Virus record (IMG/VR): IMGVR_UViG_3300031688_000025
Span: 1 to 52,178 of that record
Length of the DNA: 52,178 nt
Direction: 5' to 3' (one strand)
Origin: a virus
Of the stretch, positions 1-8,027 are shown in pieces. The position numbers and the translations under genes are program-made. Within the stretch, counting starts at the first letter, position 1; every line of letters begins with the position of its first letter. The notes beneath the pieces were generated by a model. That model was not told where the DNA came from and made no database searches. It saw nothing but the letters and a program-made list of their open reading frames with translations.

Positions 1-208
1 AAGCAGGGAGCGTTATGGTCTGTCCTGCTGCGCTAACGTAGACATGAGTATTCACTGTCGCTGTCAAAGATGAGGCTGTGGCTACTGTGGTAATACCTGC
101 GGCTATAGTAGAGGCTAGAGCAGATGTGCCTACAGCACCATCAGCTATTTGCGCGGAGCCAATGCTGTCATCAGCAATTACACCTGCTTTTACTTTTGTT
201 AAAGCCAT
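1..208 (-). CDS. Partial tail-fibre-type protein, runs off left edge
   Basis: The first 69 residues are visible, beginning MALTKVKAGVIADDSIGSAQ and continuing with ITTVATASSLTATVNTHVYV and a TITLPA segment. The same kind of sequence (VTTAKIADANVTTAKITDG, then VTITLPASPSAG) closes the long fibre at 1279-4050, so this is probably a fibre segment or minor fibre. Its ATG overlaps the stop of the gene before it (TAATG). The reading frame is still open at the edge, so the length is unknown. If the contig is circular, the frame continues into the gene at 51883-52178. Confidence 0.6.
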   Translation of the reverse strand, partial: MALTKVKAGVIADDSIGSAQIADGAVGTSALASTIAAGITTVATASSLTATVNTHVYVSAAGQTITLPA

Positions 209-408
209 TAGCCCACCTCTGGTCTTGTATCTGGGAAGTCTTCAGTCGAAGGCCAGTCACGTAATGCCGCACGATAAGTAATAATAGCTGCTGCATTAGG
301 ATAATCAGATACTGTAGCGGCTATGTCTGTCCGAGCGAGTTCATCATTGCGCCAGAAGATTGCTGCTGAAGTTGGCGATATATGGTCTGCTTGTATTATT
401 AAAGCCAT
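208..408 (-). CDS. Small tail-assembly-chaperone-like protein
   Basis: 66 residues. The C-terminal half, YRAALRDWPSTEDFPDTRP, matches in style the C-terminus of phage tail fibre assembly / tail assembly chaperone proteins. It is nearly the same as the end of the gene at 51883-52178 (YRTALRQWPSTSDFPDTRP) and similar to 45420-45794. Start and stop overlap both neighbours (TAATG junctions), so it is translated with the propeller fibre upstream. By family it would help a fibre fold or assemble and need not be in the virion. Function is inferred from the motif and position only. Confidence 0.6.
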   Translation of the reverse strand: MALIIQADHISPTSAAIFWRNDELARTDIAATVSDYPNAAAIITYRAALRDWPSTEDFPDTRPEVG

Positions 409-1277
409 TATTTTATCCTCATATAGTTTTGGTTGCCGTACTCAGTGCCGCCTTGCGAGCCAATGCCAATTTGGTATTCGTATTTGAATACTGTATCGTT
501 TGAACTACCGCAAACCAAAAAAGAAGTACCGTCCCACCCAATTCCATCAGGCGCACTATCTTGTGCATTTATAGAAAAACTTTCCCCTGTATAAACGCCA
601 GCAGCGTTGTATTTATAAGCAGTATCATTTTGTTGTCCGACAACCCAAAAATGCGTACCGTCCCATGTAAGTCCTTCAGGAATACCATCTTGAGCAGCCA
701 CACTCCAAGATACGTTTTGGTACACGCCAGAAGCGTTAAATTTGTGTACTTGGTCACCTAGGTAGCCAACAACCCAGAAGTGGGTTCCGTCCCATGTTAT
801 GTCACTAGGGTTATGCTCTAGGGCAGCTGTTGACCAGCTTACATTCTGATAAACACCTGAAGCGTTATATTTGAACACAGCATTGTTCGCATCCCCAGTA
901 ACCCAGAAGTGAGTTCCGTCCCATGTTATCCCAGAGGCACTGGTGTCTTGAGAACCTGTTGACCAGCTTACATTCTGGTAAACGCCAGCAGCGTTGTATT
1001 TGTATACATTTCTATTCTGACCACCCAGAAGCCATAAATATGAACCGTCCCATATTATTTTTTTAGGACTAACATCTTGAGTAGCCGTAGAAAAACTTGT
1101 TCCAGAGTATGCGACCTGTGATGTGGCATCTGGGTAAGTAGACGTGTCTGTTGACGTAACACCGCCCTTCAAGTACACACGACCATCAGCCAGAGTGATA
1201 AGGTTCTCCGCTGAGTTGAACTCTTTTTTTTCATTTACTGCTGAGGCGCTGCCGCCTCCACCTAAACTTATAGCCAT
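408..1277 (-). CDS. Propeller-like repeat tail fibre / adhesin
   Basis: 289 residues from the ATG at 1277 (MAISLGGGGSASAV); a longer frame begins further upstream inside the previous fibre gene, but this ATG directly follows that gene's stop. After a short N-terminal segment there are five tandem repeats of about 43 residues, each with a WDG(T/S)HFWVVG core and a VxKYNA(A/S)GVYQNVSW turn. Regular beta repeats of this kind form propellers or beta-solenoids and often bind ligands. With fibre and chaperone-like genes on both sides, the likely role is host receptor binding at the tail. The domain family was not identified by name. Confidence 0.7.
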   Translation of the reverse strand: MAISLGGGGSASAVNEKKEFNSAENLITLADGRVYLKGGVTSTDTSTYPDATSQVAYSGTSFSTATQDVSPKKIIWDGSYLWLLGGQNRNVYKYNAAGVYQNVSWSTGSQDTSASGITWDGTHFWVTGDANNAVFKYNASGVYQNVSWSTAALEHNPSDITWDGTHFWVVGYLGDQVHKFNASGVYQNVSWSVAAQDGIPEGLTWDGTHFWVVGQQNDTAYKYNAAGVYTGESFSINAQDSAPDGIGWDGTSFLVCGSSNDTVFKYEYQIGIGSQGGTEYGNQNYMRIK

Positions 1278-1278
1278 C

Positions 1279-4050
1279 TTATAGCTCCTTCCATCCAATA
1301 GTCGCATCAACAAATACCAAGGTCGCACCAGCGTCTGCCGCCAATGAACCATCGTCTGTTGTGCTATTAATCTTAGAGCCATTACGACCCACTGTGACTG
1401 TGCCTGTGCCAGCGTTTTTAATGAAGACTACGTTGCCAGCACTAGGGCTTGCAGGCAGAGTAATTGTCACTGTGCTGCTTGAGTTGACTATGAGCTGGTC
1501 GCGAGTAACTGCGGTGTACGCAGATGTCTTGATAGCAAAGTCATTGAATGCGCCACCTACACCTGCGCCTAGCTTGGCAGAAGTAATTGCTCCGTCAGTT
1601 ATCTTAGCCGTAGTAACATTAGCGTCAGCTATCTTTGCTGTTGTAACTGCGCTGTTGACGATCTTGACTGTTGACACAGTGTTATCATCTGGTGTGCTTA
1701 CAGACACCACAACAGCGTGTGCTGCCATAACTTCTACAGCTACGCCATTAGGAGGTGCTGTGCTGAAGGTAAGCGTAGTGCCTGAGACAGAGTAGTTGGC
1801 TTTGCTTTGGTACACACCATCCCAATAAACATTGGTATTATTTTCTGGTGTGGCTTCAGATAAACTAAATGCTGTGGCTGAACCGTTACCAGTGAACTGA
1901 CTTAGTTTAAACTCAGTGCTTGCCTCTACTGGCGCAATTGTTGCCGCTGTAATCTCAATCGCAGCACCACTGTCAGGTGCAGCAGAGAATGTCAAAACAT
2001 TGTCAACAATGGCATAGCCAGTCTTGTTCTGATAGACACCGTCTATGTATACAAGAGTATTGTCTTCAGCAGGACTTGAGGAAAGCGTATAAGCGACAGT
2101 TGAGCCATTACCTGTGAAGCTGTTAAGTTTGAGATCGGCAGCACCACCACCTATCTCACCCCACTCCGTTGAGTAGCCTTCAAACTTACCTTCAGTGGTA
2201 TTGTAGCGGAACATACCTGCTGCTGGAGAGGCTTCGCGCTGACCAGTTGTACCTGCGGCAACTTTCACAGAACCAGTGTTATTCAAAACCAAAGCCCCTG
2301 TGACTGTGCCACCGGCTTTTGGTAAAGCGTTGGCCGCTAAAGTGCCTTGGGCAGCAGTAGCGTAATCTGAAGAATCAAATGCTTTTACTTCTGCGAGATT
2401 AGTAACTTCGCTGTCCATCAAAGCGCCAGCGGCTCCTACATTGGTAGCATCAGTTACATCGGCACTAGTTTCAATGTTATTTAGCTTGGTGTGATCAGCG
2501 TTCGTAAAGTTATTCTGCGACAGCTCACCGTCTTGGATACTGTATGTCGTGTTTGTATTTGTGTCTGTACTGGTAATCGTGAAGTTCGGATAAGTACCAG
2601 AAATACTAGTGGCACCCGCACCTGTTAGCCCAACAGTCTGGTCAGCTTGAGAAGCCGTGGCAAATGCTGACGATGCTGAGGTGGCTGCGGAGCCAAGTCC
2701 TAAATTACTCCTAGCACTTCCAGCATTCGCAAGGTCACTTAGGTTGTTAGCAGCAAGTAAGCTTCCAGTAGCAGATGCATAAGCTGCAACCCAATTAGAG
2801 CCTTCGTATACTTTCATTACATCTGAAGTCGTGTTGAAGTAGAGCATGCCAGCAGCCAGAGCATCGCCATCGTTGTCTGTTCCCGGGTCACTGGACTTTT
2901 GTCCCAAGTACCTATCGTCAAAAGAATCAAAGGCTGCAAGTGCAGCATCTTTAGCGGCAACTGCAGCAGTCTCAGCAGTTTCTGCATTAGTTGCACTAGT
3001 TGATGCTTCACTAGCTTTAGTAGTAGCCGTGGTAGCACTAGCAGCAGCGTTAGTAGCTGAAGTCCCTGCAGCAGTAGCTTGATTAGTAGCAGTAGTTGCA
3101 GAAGCAGCAGCGTTAGTCTCTGCGGTCTCTGCGTTAGTCTCAGCAGTCTCTGCGTTAGTTTTTGCAGTTGCAGCAGCAGTGGCAGACGTAGCTGCATTAC
3201 TGGCTGAAGTGACAGCTTCACTAGCTTTAGTAGTAGCTGTAGATGCACTAGTAGCAGCGTTAGTAGCTGAAGTACCTGAAGCAGTTTCTGAGTTAGAGGC
3301 ATTAGTAGCTGACGTACTTGCAGCAGTCTCTGAGTTAGAGGCATTAGTAGCTGATGTAGCAGCTTCGCTTGCTTTAGTAGTAGCTGTAGTAGCACTAGTA
3401 GCAGCATTGGTTGCACTAGTATTTGCAGCAGTAGCTTGATTAGTAGCAGTGGTTGCACTGGCTGCTGCATTAGTTTCAGCAGTCTCTGCGTTAGTTTCTG
3501 CAGTCTCTGCATTAGTCTTAGCAGTAGCTGCACTAGTTGCTGAAGTAGCTGCATTGCTAGCTGAAGTAGAAGCCTCTCCTGCTTTAGTAGTTGCAGTGGT
3601 TGCACTAGTAGCAGCATTAGTCTCACTAGTAGAAGCATTAGTAGCTGAGGTAGCAGCTTCGCTTGCTTTAGTAGTAGCTGTAGTAGCACTAGTAGCAGCA
3701 TTGGTTTCGCTAGTACTTGCAGCAGTCTCTGAGTTAGAGGCATTAGTAGCTGCTGTAGAAGCAGTTGTTGCCGAGTTAGAAGCATTAGTAGCTGAGGTAG
3801 CTGTACTAGTTACAGCAGAAGAAGCAGTAGTAGCTGATGAAGAAGCATTAGTAGCTGAGGTAGCTGCATTACTTGCGGAACCTTCTGCATTAGCCTCTGC
3901 TAACTCAGCAGCAACTTGGGCTTTCTTAGCTTCTGATGCAAAAGATAAAGCATCTGCTATTTCTGCTGGGCTTCCTACACTAAAGTTACCACCCTCTGAA
4001 GGATTGTTTACTAAGTTAGAACTCTCTAGGGGTGTATATTCAATAGCCAT
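1279..4050 (-). CDS. Long Ala/Ser/Thr-rich tail fibre protein
   Basis: 923 residues. Residues 1-45 form a distinct head (MAIEYTPLESSNLVNNPSEG), presumably the virion attachment part. Residues about 45-400 are almost entirely Ala, Ser, Thr and Asn in short repeats (SATNAATSATTATTKASEA), as in the trimeric coiled-coil or fibrous shafts of phage fibres. A DKYLGQKSSDPGTDNDGD-type region follows, then two copies of a beta domain with a VYxDGVYQ core, then VTTAKIxD repeats and a TITLPASPSAG tip. It lies just after the head-tail adaptor, the usual place for a podovirus fibre. The repeats make long false reading frames on the other strand. Confidence 0.8.
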   Translation of the reverse strand: MAIEYTPLESSNLVNNPSEGGNFSVGSPAEIADALSFASEAKKAQVAAELAEANAEGSASNAATSATNASSSATTASSAVTSTATSATNASNSATTASTAATNASNSETAASTSETNAATSATTATTKASEAATSATNASTSETNAATSATTATTKAGEASTSASNAATSATSAATAKTNAETAETNAETAETNAAASATTATNQATAANTSATNAATSATTATTKASEAATSATNASNSETAASTSATNASNSETASGTSATNAATSASTATTKASEAVTSASNAATSATAAATAKTNAETAETNAETAETNAAASATTATNQATAAGTSATNAAASATTATTKASEASTSATNAETAETAAVAAKDAALAAFDSFDDRYLGQKSSDPGTDNDGDALAAGMLYFNTTSDVMKVYEGSNWVAAYASATGSLLAANNLSDLANAGSARSNLGLGSAATSASSAFATASQADQTVGLTGAGATSISGTYPNFTITSTDTNTNTTYSIQDGELSQNNFTNADHTKLNNIETSADVTDATNVGAAGALMDSEVTNLAEVKAFDSSDYATAAQGTLAANALPKAGGTVTGALVLNNTGSVKVAAGTTGQREASPAAGMFRYNTTEGKFEGYSTEWGEIGGGAADLKLNSFTGNGSTVAYTLSSSPAEDNTLVYIDGVYQNKTGYAIVDNVLTFSAAPDSGAAIEITAATIAPVEASTEFKLSQFTGNGSATAFSLSEATPENNTNVYWDGVYQSKANYSVSGTTLTFSTAPPNGVAVEVMAAHAVVVSVSTPDDNTVSTVKIVNSAVTTAKIADANVTTAKITDGAITSAKLGAGVGGAFNDFAIKTSAYTAVTRDQLIVNSSSTVTITLPASPSAGNVVFIKNAGTGTVTVGRNGSKINSTTDDGSLAADAGATLVFVDATIGWKEL

Positions 4051-4061
4051 TAGCCATCTCC

Positions 4062-4823
4062 TTAAAATTGAGCAGTGTTAGAATAGGTCTGGACATAAGA
4101 ACCACCTCTAGTTTTTCTTTGTACTTCCTCAGCATTTAACTCTTGTATGTCTTTTAGTTGCTGATCTTTAAACTTAGCAGCCCTTTCGTCTTCACCTACG
4201 TAGTCGAAAGCATGAGCCACAGCTCCCCATAGTAAAGCTCTTTCATTACTATCTCTTAACCAGTTAGGTACTTCTTTGCTTATGTAATAGCTCCCACTAC
4301 CAGCAGGGAACTCTACAGATCCTGTAACACTTTGAGTAGAAGACTCAGCTAAACCAGCATCTATGTTTGTTTGGTTAACAACATAAACAGCGTTAGCATC
4401 CTTAAGCCTTCTGTAGTAGTACAGCTCGTACACATCACCAAGCTTTGCCGCAGGGTAGAACACTAGGTTTGAACCCTTACGTGCATAAGACTCTTGCTGA
4501 TGCTGATAATCTTTATCTTGCATAGCTAGTAATGATATTCTTTCATCAAATACAAAGCTGTTACCTTCAGCATCTACTTTTCTAAACTGAATAATCTCTG
4601 ACAAGTCTGAAGGTACTGTTAATTCTGTCTCACCCACAGTGCTAGCTCCCACAGCTCCATAGCTGAAGGTGTGCTCTAAGGGTGGTATTCTTAGCTTACG
4701 GTAGCATAGGTCTGCTGAGTAGTCTATGAAGTCTTCTATTAAAGCATCTGTTAAAATATTAGAATCTCTGTTTACCCATGTTCTAACTTTTGCAACTAAG
4801 GCATCGTATAGTGGAGTTGACAT
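4062..4823 (-). CDS. Head-tail adaptor (tail tubular protein A-like)
   Basis: 253 residues, ATG preceded by an AGGAGA ribosome site. The N-terminus (MSTPLYDALVAKVRTWVNRD, then a helical segment with FIDYSADLCYRKLRIPP) and the later WLRDSNERALLWGAVAHAFDYVGEDERAAKFKD helices are typical of phage adaptor proteins of the SU10/T7 gp11 type, which form a ring joining the portal to the tail. The position between capsid and fibre genes agrees with this. Assigned from pattern and gene order, not from a profile search. Confidence 0.65.
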   Translation of the reverse strand: MSTPLYDALVAKVRTWVNRDSNILTDALIEDFIDYSADLCYRKLRIPPLEHTFSYGAVGASTVGETELTVPSDLSEIIQFRKVDAEGNSFVFDERISLLAMQDKDYQHQQESYARKGSNLVFYPAAKLGDVYELYYYRRLKDANAVYVVNQTNIDAGLAESSTQSVTGSVEFPAGSGSYYISKEVPNWLRDSNERALLWGAVAHAFDYVGEDERAAKFKDQQLKDIQELNAEEVQRKTRGGSYVQTYSNTAQF

Positions 4824-4839
4824 TTATTGTCTCCTGTTG

Positions 4840-5145
4840 TTAACCACGACCCCTTGATACACTAGATGTTAAAAGACCGGGGTACTCTGATTTTATAATT
4901 CTTTTTAGTTTAGCAACGTCTTGCTTGTTGCTCATAAACTCTGATTCATTTAAGTTTAAACCATGCTTAGTTAAAATCTCAATAGCAACAATATCTGGTA
5001 TGATTGCAAAAGATCTATAGTGCGAAGCGTCACCTCGTCCTTGGGTTTCACGGGACTCTTTGGCAAACTTTAAGTATTCACCTACGTCTTGTACTACTTC
5101 AAACTTACTTGACTCAGTACCGACTTTCATATTATTGTTATTCAT
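4840..5145 (-). CDS. Small virion-region protein of unknown function
   Basis: 101 residues with a strong GGAGG ribosome site. The centre reads YRSFAIIPDIVAIEILTKHG, followed by a C-terminal stretch with KLKRIIKSEYPGLL. I recognise this as a type of small protein found beside capsid genes in marine phages, without a known function. It is the first gene after the capsid terminator, so its expression depends on readthrough or on its own promoter. It might be a head-completion or head-tail factor. Confidence 0.6.
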   Translation of the reverse strand: MNNNNMKVGTESSKFEVVQDVGEYLKFAKESRETQGRGDASHYRSFAIIPDIVAIEILTKHGLNLNESEFMSNKQDVAKLKRIIKSEYPGLLTSSVSRGRG

Positions 5146-5160
5146 TTTGCCTCCAATAGG

Positions 5161-5192
5161 TAAAAAGAAGGGGCCCCCTTTAAGGAGCCCCT
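5161..5192 (-). terminator. Intrinsic terminator after the major capsid gene
   Basis: On the minus strand a GC-rich stem of about nine pairs with one mismatch (AGGGGCTCC pairing with a GGGGCCCCT arm, small A/T loop) is followed by CTTCTTTTTA. It sits directly behind the capsid gene. T7 uses a terminator at the same place to make capsid transcript more abundant than the tail genes. Confidence 0.8.
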
Positions 5193-5206
5193 AATAGTCT
5201 TAGAGA

Positions 5207-6247
5207 TTAACTTCCACCAAGACCTACAATCAAACCACAACCCTTAGGGTTCATTACTGCAAGGGTACATTCTTCCACGATCTGACCAACAGTGCTATCA
5301 CCTTGCTGACCGACTTCAGTTTCCTGAAGAGGACGAAGAGTAGCAATCTTAAACATAGCGGGATCATACACTAATGCACAGTAGTTAGCAGCGTTAGTAG
5401 TAGCGTCACTACCAGTGTTATGAGCTAGGCCCATAATGTAGTTAGGCACAATACGGATCTCACCGAAATCACTATCAAACAGCTCAATGCTCTGACGCAG
5501 CTTACCAGTGTCATCAACATTACGTACAGTGTTGTTACCAGTAGCGTGAGCCTTAGAGGAGAAAGTACGCTTGTTTAACGGAGAAGTCATAAGAGTAGTA
5601 GCCTTACCACCCTGCTCGTAGATAGCTTGCATCATGTCATCAACGTGGCTTAACTCAATATCATTGAGGTTAGAGTCTGTCGATCCACGTACAATAGTAC
5701 CAGCAGTACCAGTACCCTGAGCGCCAGTAGACACAGCAGTGTAAGCTGCGGTTTCACCAGCGTTTACAACGTTAGCAGTGTAGTTGATGTATGCCTGATA
5801 GCCACCCATCTTACGAGTAGAACTAGAACCATCTTTAGAGTGGAAGCTGTGTACCAGATCCAACTCAAGGTCACGGCGTAGTTCAGTACCACGCTTCTTC
5901 AACTGGTAAGCATATTCATCAGCAACACCAGCCTGATCAATAGCTCGCTTAGAGCCAGAAACTTGAACAGTCTTAGAGTTAATCTGAGTGTAGTTACCTA
6001 GACGAGTACGAGCACCACCAGCAGCTTGAGCGCCTGCGATAGTAGCAAAGGTAGAACCTTCAGCAACAGCGCCAGAAGCGGGTGCTACTAGCTCATCAGT
6101 CTGCCACTCGTGATAAATAGCTTTAGCTGAAGTCTTGCCAATAGAAGACATGAATGGAGTCTCATCACGAGAAATCATCGAGATGAAGTTACCTAGGTCT
6201 TCCTTCTCAGAAAGAGTACCAGTAGTTACAAAATTTGTTGCAGCCAT
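5207..6247 (-). CDS. Major capsid protein (SU10/DUF5309 type)
   Basis: 346 residues. The N-terminus LSEKEDLGNFISMISRDETP, then FMSSIGK and a HEWQTDEL motif, is characteristic of the SU10-type major head protein family (HK97 fold), and the length fits that family. It follows the scaffold gene and is followed by a terminator, the standard arrangement for the most highly expressed structural gene. No long propeptide like that of HK97 is evident, in line with a separate scaffolding protein. Confidence 0.85.
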   Translation of the reverse strand: MAATNFVTTGTLSEKEDLGNFISMISRDETPFMSSIGKTSAKAIYHEWQTDELVAPASGAVAEGSTFATIAGAQAAGGARTRLGNYTQINSKTVQVSGSKRAIDQAGVADEYAYQLKKRGTELRRDLELDLVHSFHSKDGSSSTRKMGGYQAYINYTANVVNAGETAAYTAVSTGAQGTGTAGTIVRGSTDSNLNDIELSHVDDMMQAIYEQGGKATTLMTSPLNKRTFSSKAHATGNNTVRNVDDTGKLRQSIELFDSDFGEIRIVPNYIMGLAHNTGSDATTNAANYCALVYDPAMFKIATLRPLQETEVGQQGDSTVGQIVEECTLAVMNPKGCGLIVGLGGS

Positions 6248-6286
6248 TATTAAATTTCCTTATATATTATATTAAATCTATTTTTG

Positions 6287-7390
6287 TTAGCTGAACTTGC
6301 TTAATGACTTTAAGAATGCTAATTGAGACGCTTCGTCAGATTGACCAGACAGCACATTATCTCTAAGTGCAGATTGATCACGGACTTTACGTTGACTTGC
6401 AGTTGACTTACGTTTAGTTGGGATACCTTTAGCTTTAGGGGCTGCCTTTCGTTTAGCAGAACCACTTGAGGTTTTCTGCTTAAGTCTGCGATAATCATCT
6501 ACAAACTTAACAACGTTAGCATCCATAATGATATCAAGGAACTCTTGAGGTACACCTTCATCCAGAGCAAACTTCCGCACAGCTTCAGAGTCGAAGTCAG
6601 GTAGGACAGTTTTAATATCCTCTTCAAACTTACCCATTAACTCATCTACTTGTGCTTGGAACATTTCTTGTTGCTGGGTTTGCACAGCCCCTACTAAACC
6701 TTCACGCTTATTACGTGCTGACCAGTAGTCTTTCTGTGCTGTCTCTCGTTTATCCTTGAGCTCATTTAGCTCATACGTATCACCGTCTTCACGGGCTTTT
6801 GCAATTTTAGCTTCTAAGTCATGGAAGTTTTTAGCTAGCAAATCTTCTTGTTGTTGAAGTTGCGTACTTAAAACAGTCCCAAGTTCGAGAGCTTGATTAG
6901 TCTTTTCGGAATATTCTTCCTTAAGTTGTTTCTCAAGATCACTAACTTCTCTACCCTTCTTAGACAAGTGTTGGTCTGTAGCAAAACCTTTACGGAGTTC
7001 AGAAAGAGTTAAGTGTTTAACTTTTCCATCTACTTTGACAGGGATTTTATAGCCCCAGTCAATATCATCTTCAGAAGGTAAATCGTCATCTTGGGTAGAA
7101 TCATCTTCATCCTCATACTCTTCATCTTCTTCAGCGTCTGCTTCATCGCCATCGGTATCGTCTTCATCTGTGTTGTCATCGGGGATTTCATCATCCACAG
7201 AATCTTCCGGGTCAAGTATAGATTCATCATCATTTGGTAGAGACTCCTCCTCCTCTTCGCGCTCAAGGCCAAGTGCTGCGCCCATGGGCCCTAAAGGGAC
7301 TGGAATGTCATCGATAGACTGACCATCTTGACCAGCATAAAAACCAGCGTCATCCGAACGGGTAGAGGCTGTATTGTTTTCGTTGCTCAT
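6287..7390 (-). CDS. Capsid scaffolding protein
   Basis: 367 residues. The first third is extremely acidic (runs of D and E around residues 45-110). The middle, about 130-240, is a charged helical/coiled-coil region rich in E, K and Q. The C-terminus, about 310-367, is basic (SAKRKAAPKAKGIPTKRKST) and ends in a helix. An acidic N-terminus, helical middle and basic capsid-binding C-terminus, together with the place between portal and capsid genes, is the usual pattern of podovirus scaffolds. Sequence identity to a named scaffold was not established. Confidence 0.75.
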   Translation of the reverse strand: MSNENNTASTRSDDAGFYAGQDGQSIDDIPVPLGPMGAALGLEREEEEESLPNDDESILDPEDSVDDEIPDDNTDEDDTDGDEADAEEDEEYEDEDDSTQDDDLPSEDDIDWGYKIPVKVDGKVKHLTLSELRKGFATDQHLSKKGREVSDLEKQLKEEYSEKTNQALELGTVLSTQLQQQEDLLAKNFHDLEAKIAKAREDGDTYELNELKDKRETAQKDYWSARNKREGLVGAVQTQQQEMFQAQVDELMGKFEEDIKTVLPDFDSEAVRKFALDEGVPQEFLDIIMDANVVKFVDDYRRLKQKTSSGSAKRKAAPKAKGIPTKRKSTASQRKVRDQSALRDNVLSGQSDEASQLAFLKSLSKFS

Positions 7391-7412
7391 AAATTGTTAT
7401 CCTGTATTAGTC

Positions 7413-7610
7413 CTATTTAACCGCGTCCTTCTTCTTAGGCGCTCGGGTTTCTTTCTCAAGTTTCTTTAACTCTTCTAAAGCATTACAAGCATGTACAAAA
7501 GTTTCTGCATGGAACCGGGCTTTGCCGGGGCCTGATGCTAGTTCTTTTATCATAGCTTTGATAGTGCCTTCTGTAGCTAGGATTGCCCTAGCCAGTAATG
7601 GGTTATCCAT
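7413..7610 (-). CDS. Small hypothetical protein before scaffold
   Basis: 65 residues, helical throughout, with a Lys/Glu-rich C-terminus (ALEELKKLEKETRAPKKKDA). Its ATG overlaps the stop of the upstream gene by one base. I do not recognise the family. The position between portal and scaffold suggests a late gene with an assembly role, but nothing in the sequence shows a function. Confidence 0.55.
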   Translation of the reverse strand: MDNPLLARAILATEGTIKAMIKELASGPGKARFHAETFVHACNALEELKKLEKETRAPKKKDAVK

Positions 7611-7957
7611 CAGATATCTCCTTCTTGAGATTTATTGTAGTCTATCGTCTCTTGGTTAAACCCGTAGGTTTCAACGTTAATAAGACGTTCTTTAACGGAA
7701 CCTAATGCCATAGCTACGTGGTACAAGTACTCACGTTCTTTTACGCAGTGGGGTTCTGTGACTAACCATTGAGTAAACAAATCTACAACGATGTCAGAGT
7801 AAGCTTCAGTAAAGAACTCATCTCTTTCTTTTCTTGCAAATATTGCTCGGGTTAATGCTTGTTGAGAATCTCCAAACGGGTTAGCTTTATACTCACCTGT
7901 CTGTTGATCCATCTTAGGTTTAAACTTACGTTTAGCACCTTGTTTATACTTATCCAC
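7610..7957 (-). CDS. Hypothetical protein downstream of portal
   Basis: 115 residues. A basic N-terminus (MDKYKQGAKRKFKPKMDQQ) is followed by an acidic/aromatic helical body (ERDEFFTEAYSDIVVDLFTQ and a segment with KERLINVETYGFN). The stop overlaps the next ATG. No known domain was recognised. A small terminase or head protein is possible from the position, but the sequence does not show a helix-turn-helix. Confidence 0.55.
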   Translation of the reverse strand: MDKYKQGAKRKFKPKMDQQTGEYKANPFGDSQQALTRAIFARKERDEFFTEAYSDIVVDLFTQWLVTEPHCVKEREYLYHVAMALGSVKERLINVETYGFNQETIDYNKSQEGDI

Positions 7958-8027
7958 TATATCTCCTCGGGTTAGTGTCTTAAGTTGAAGGGCCCGTCTG
8001 GGCCCCTCAGTAGATGAAAATCACCTC

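Noticed and set aside
2930-3920. Dense short direct repeats, at first sight like a repeat array.
   Set aside because: Unit length is irregular, there are no unique spacers, and the repeats keep codon frame for a fibrous protein. Not CRISPR.
2846-4081. Several long plus-strand open frames rich in Ala, Val and Leu (for example 3449-4081).
   Set aside because: They are the complement of the Ala/Ser/Thr repeat of the fibre gene; the repeat has few stop codons in that frame. No ribosome site and no protein-like composition.
7988-8010. GGGGCCC-AGAC-GGGCCC hairpin on the minus strand after the portal gene.
   Set aside because: The stem is good but no T-tract follows, so I did not list it as a terminator; it may be an RNA processing site.
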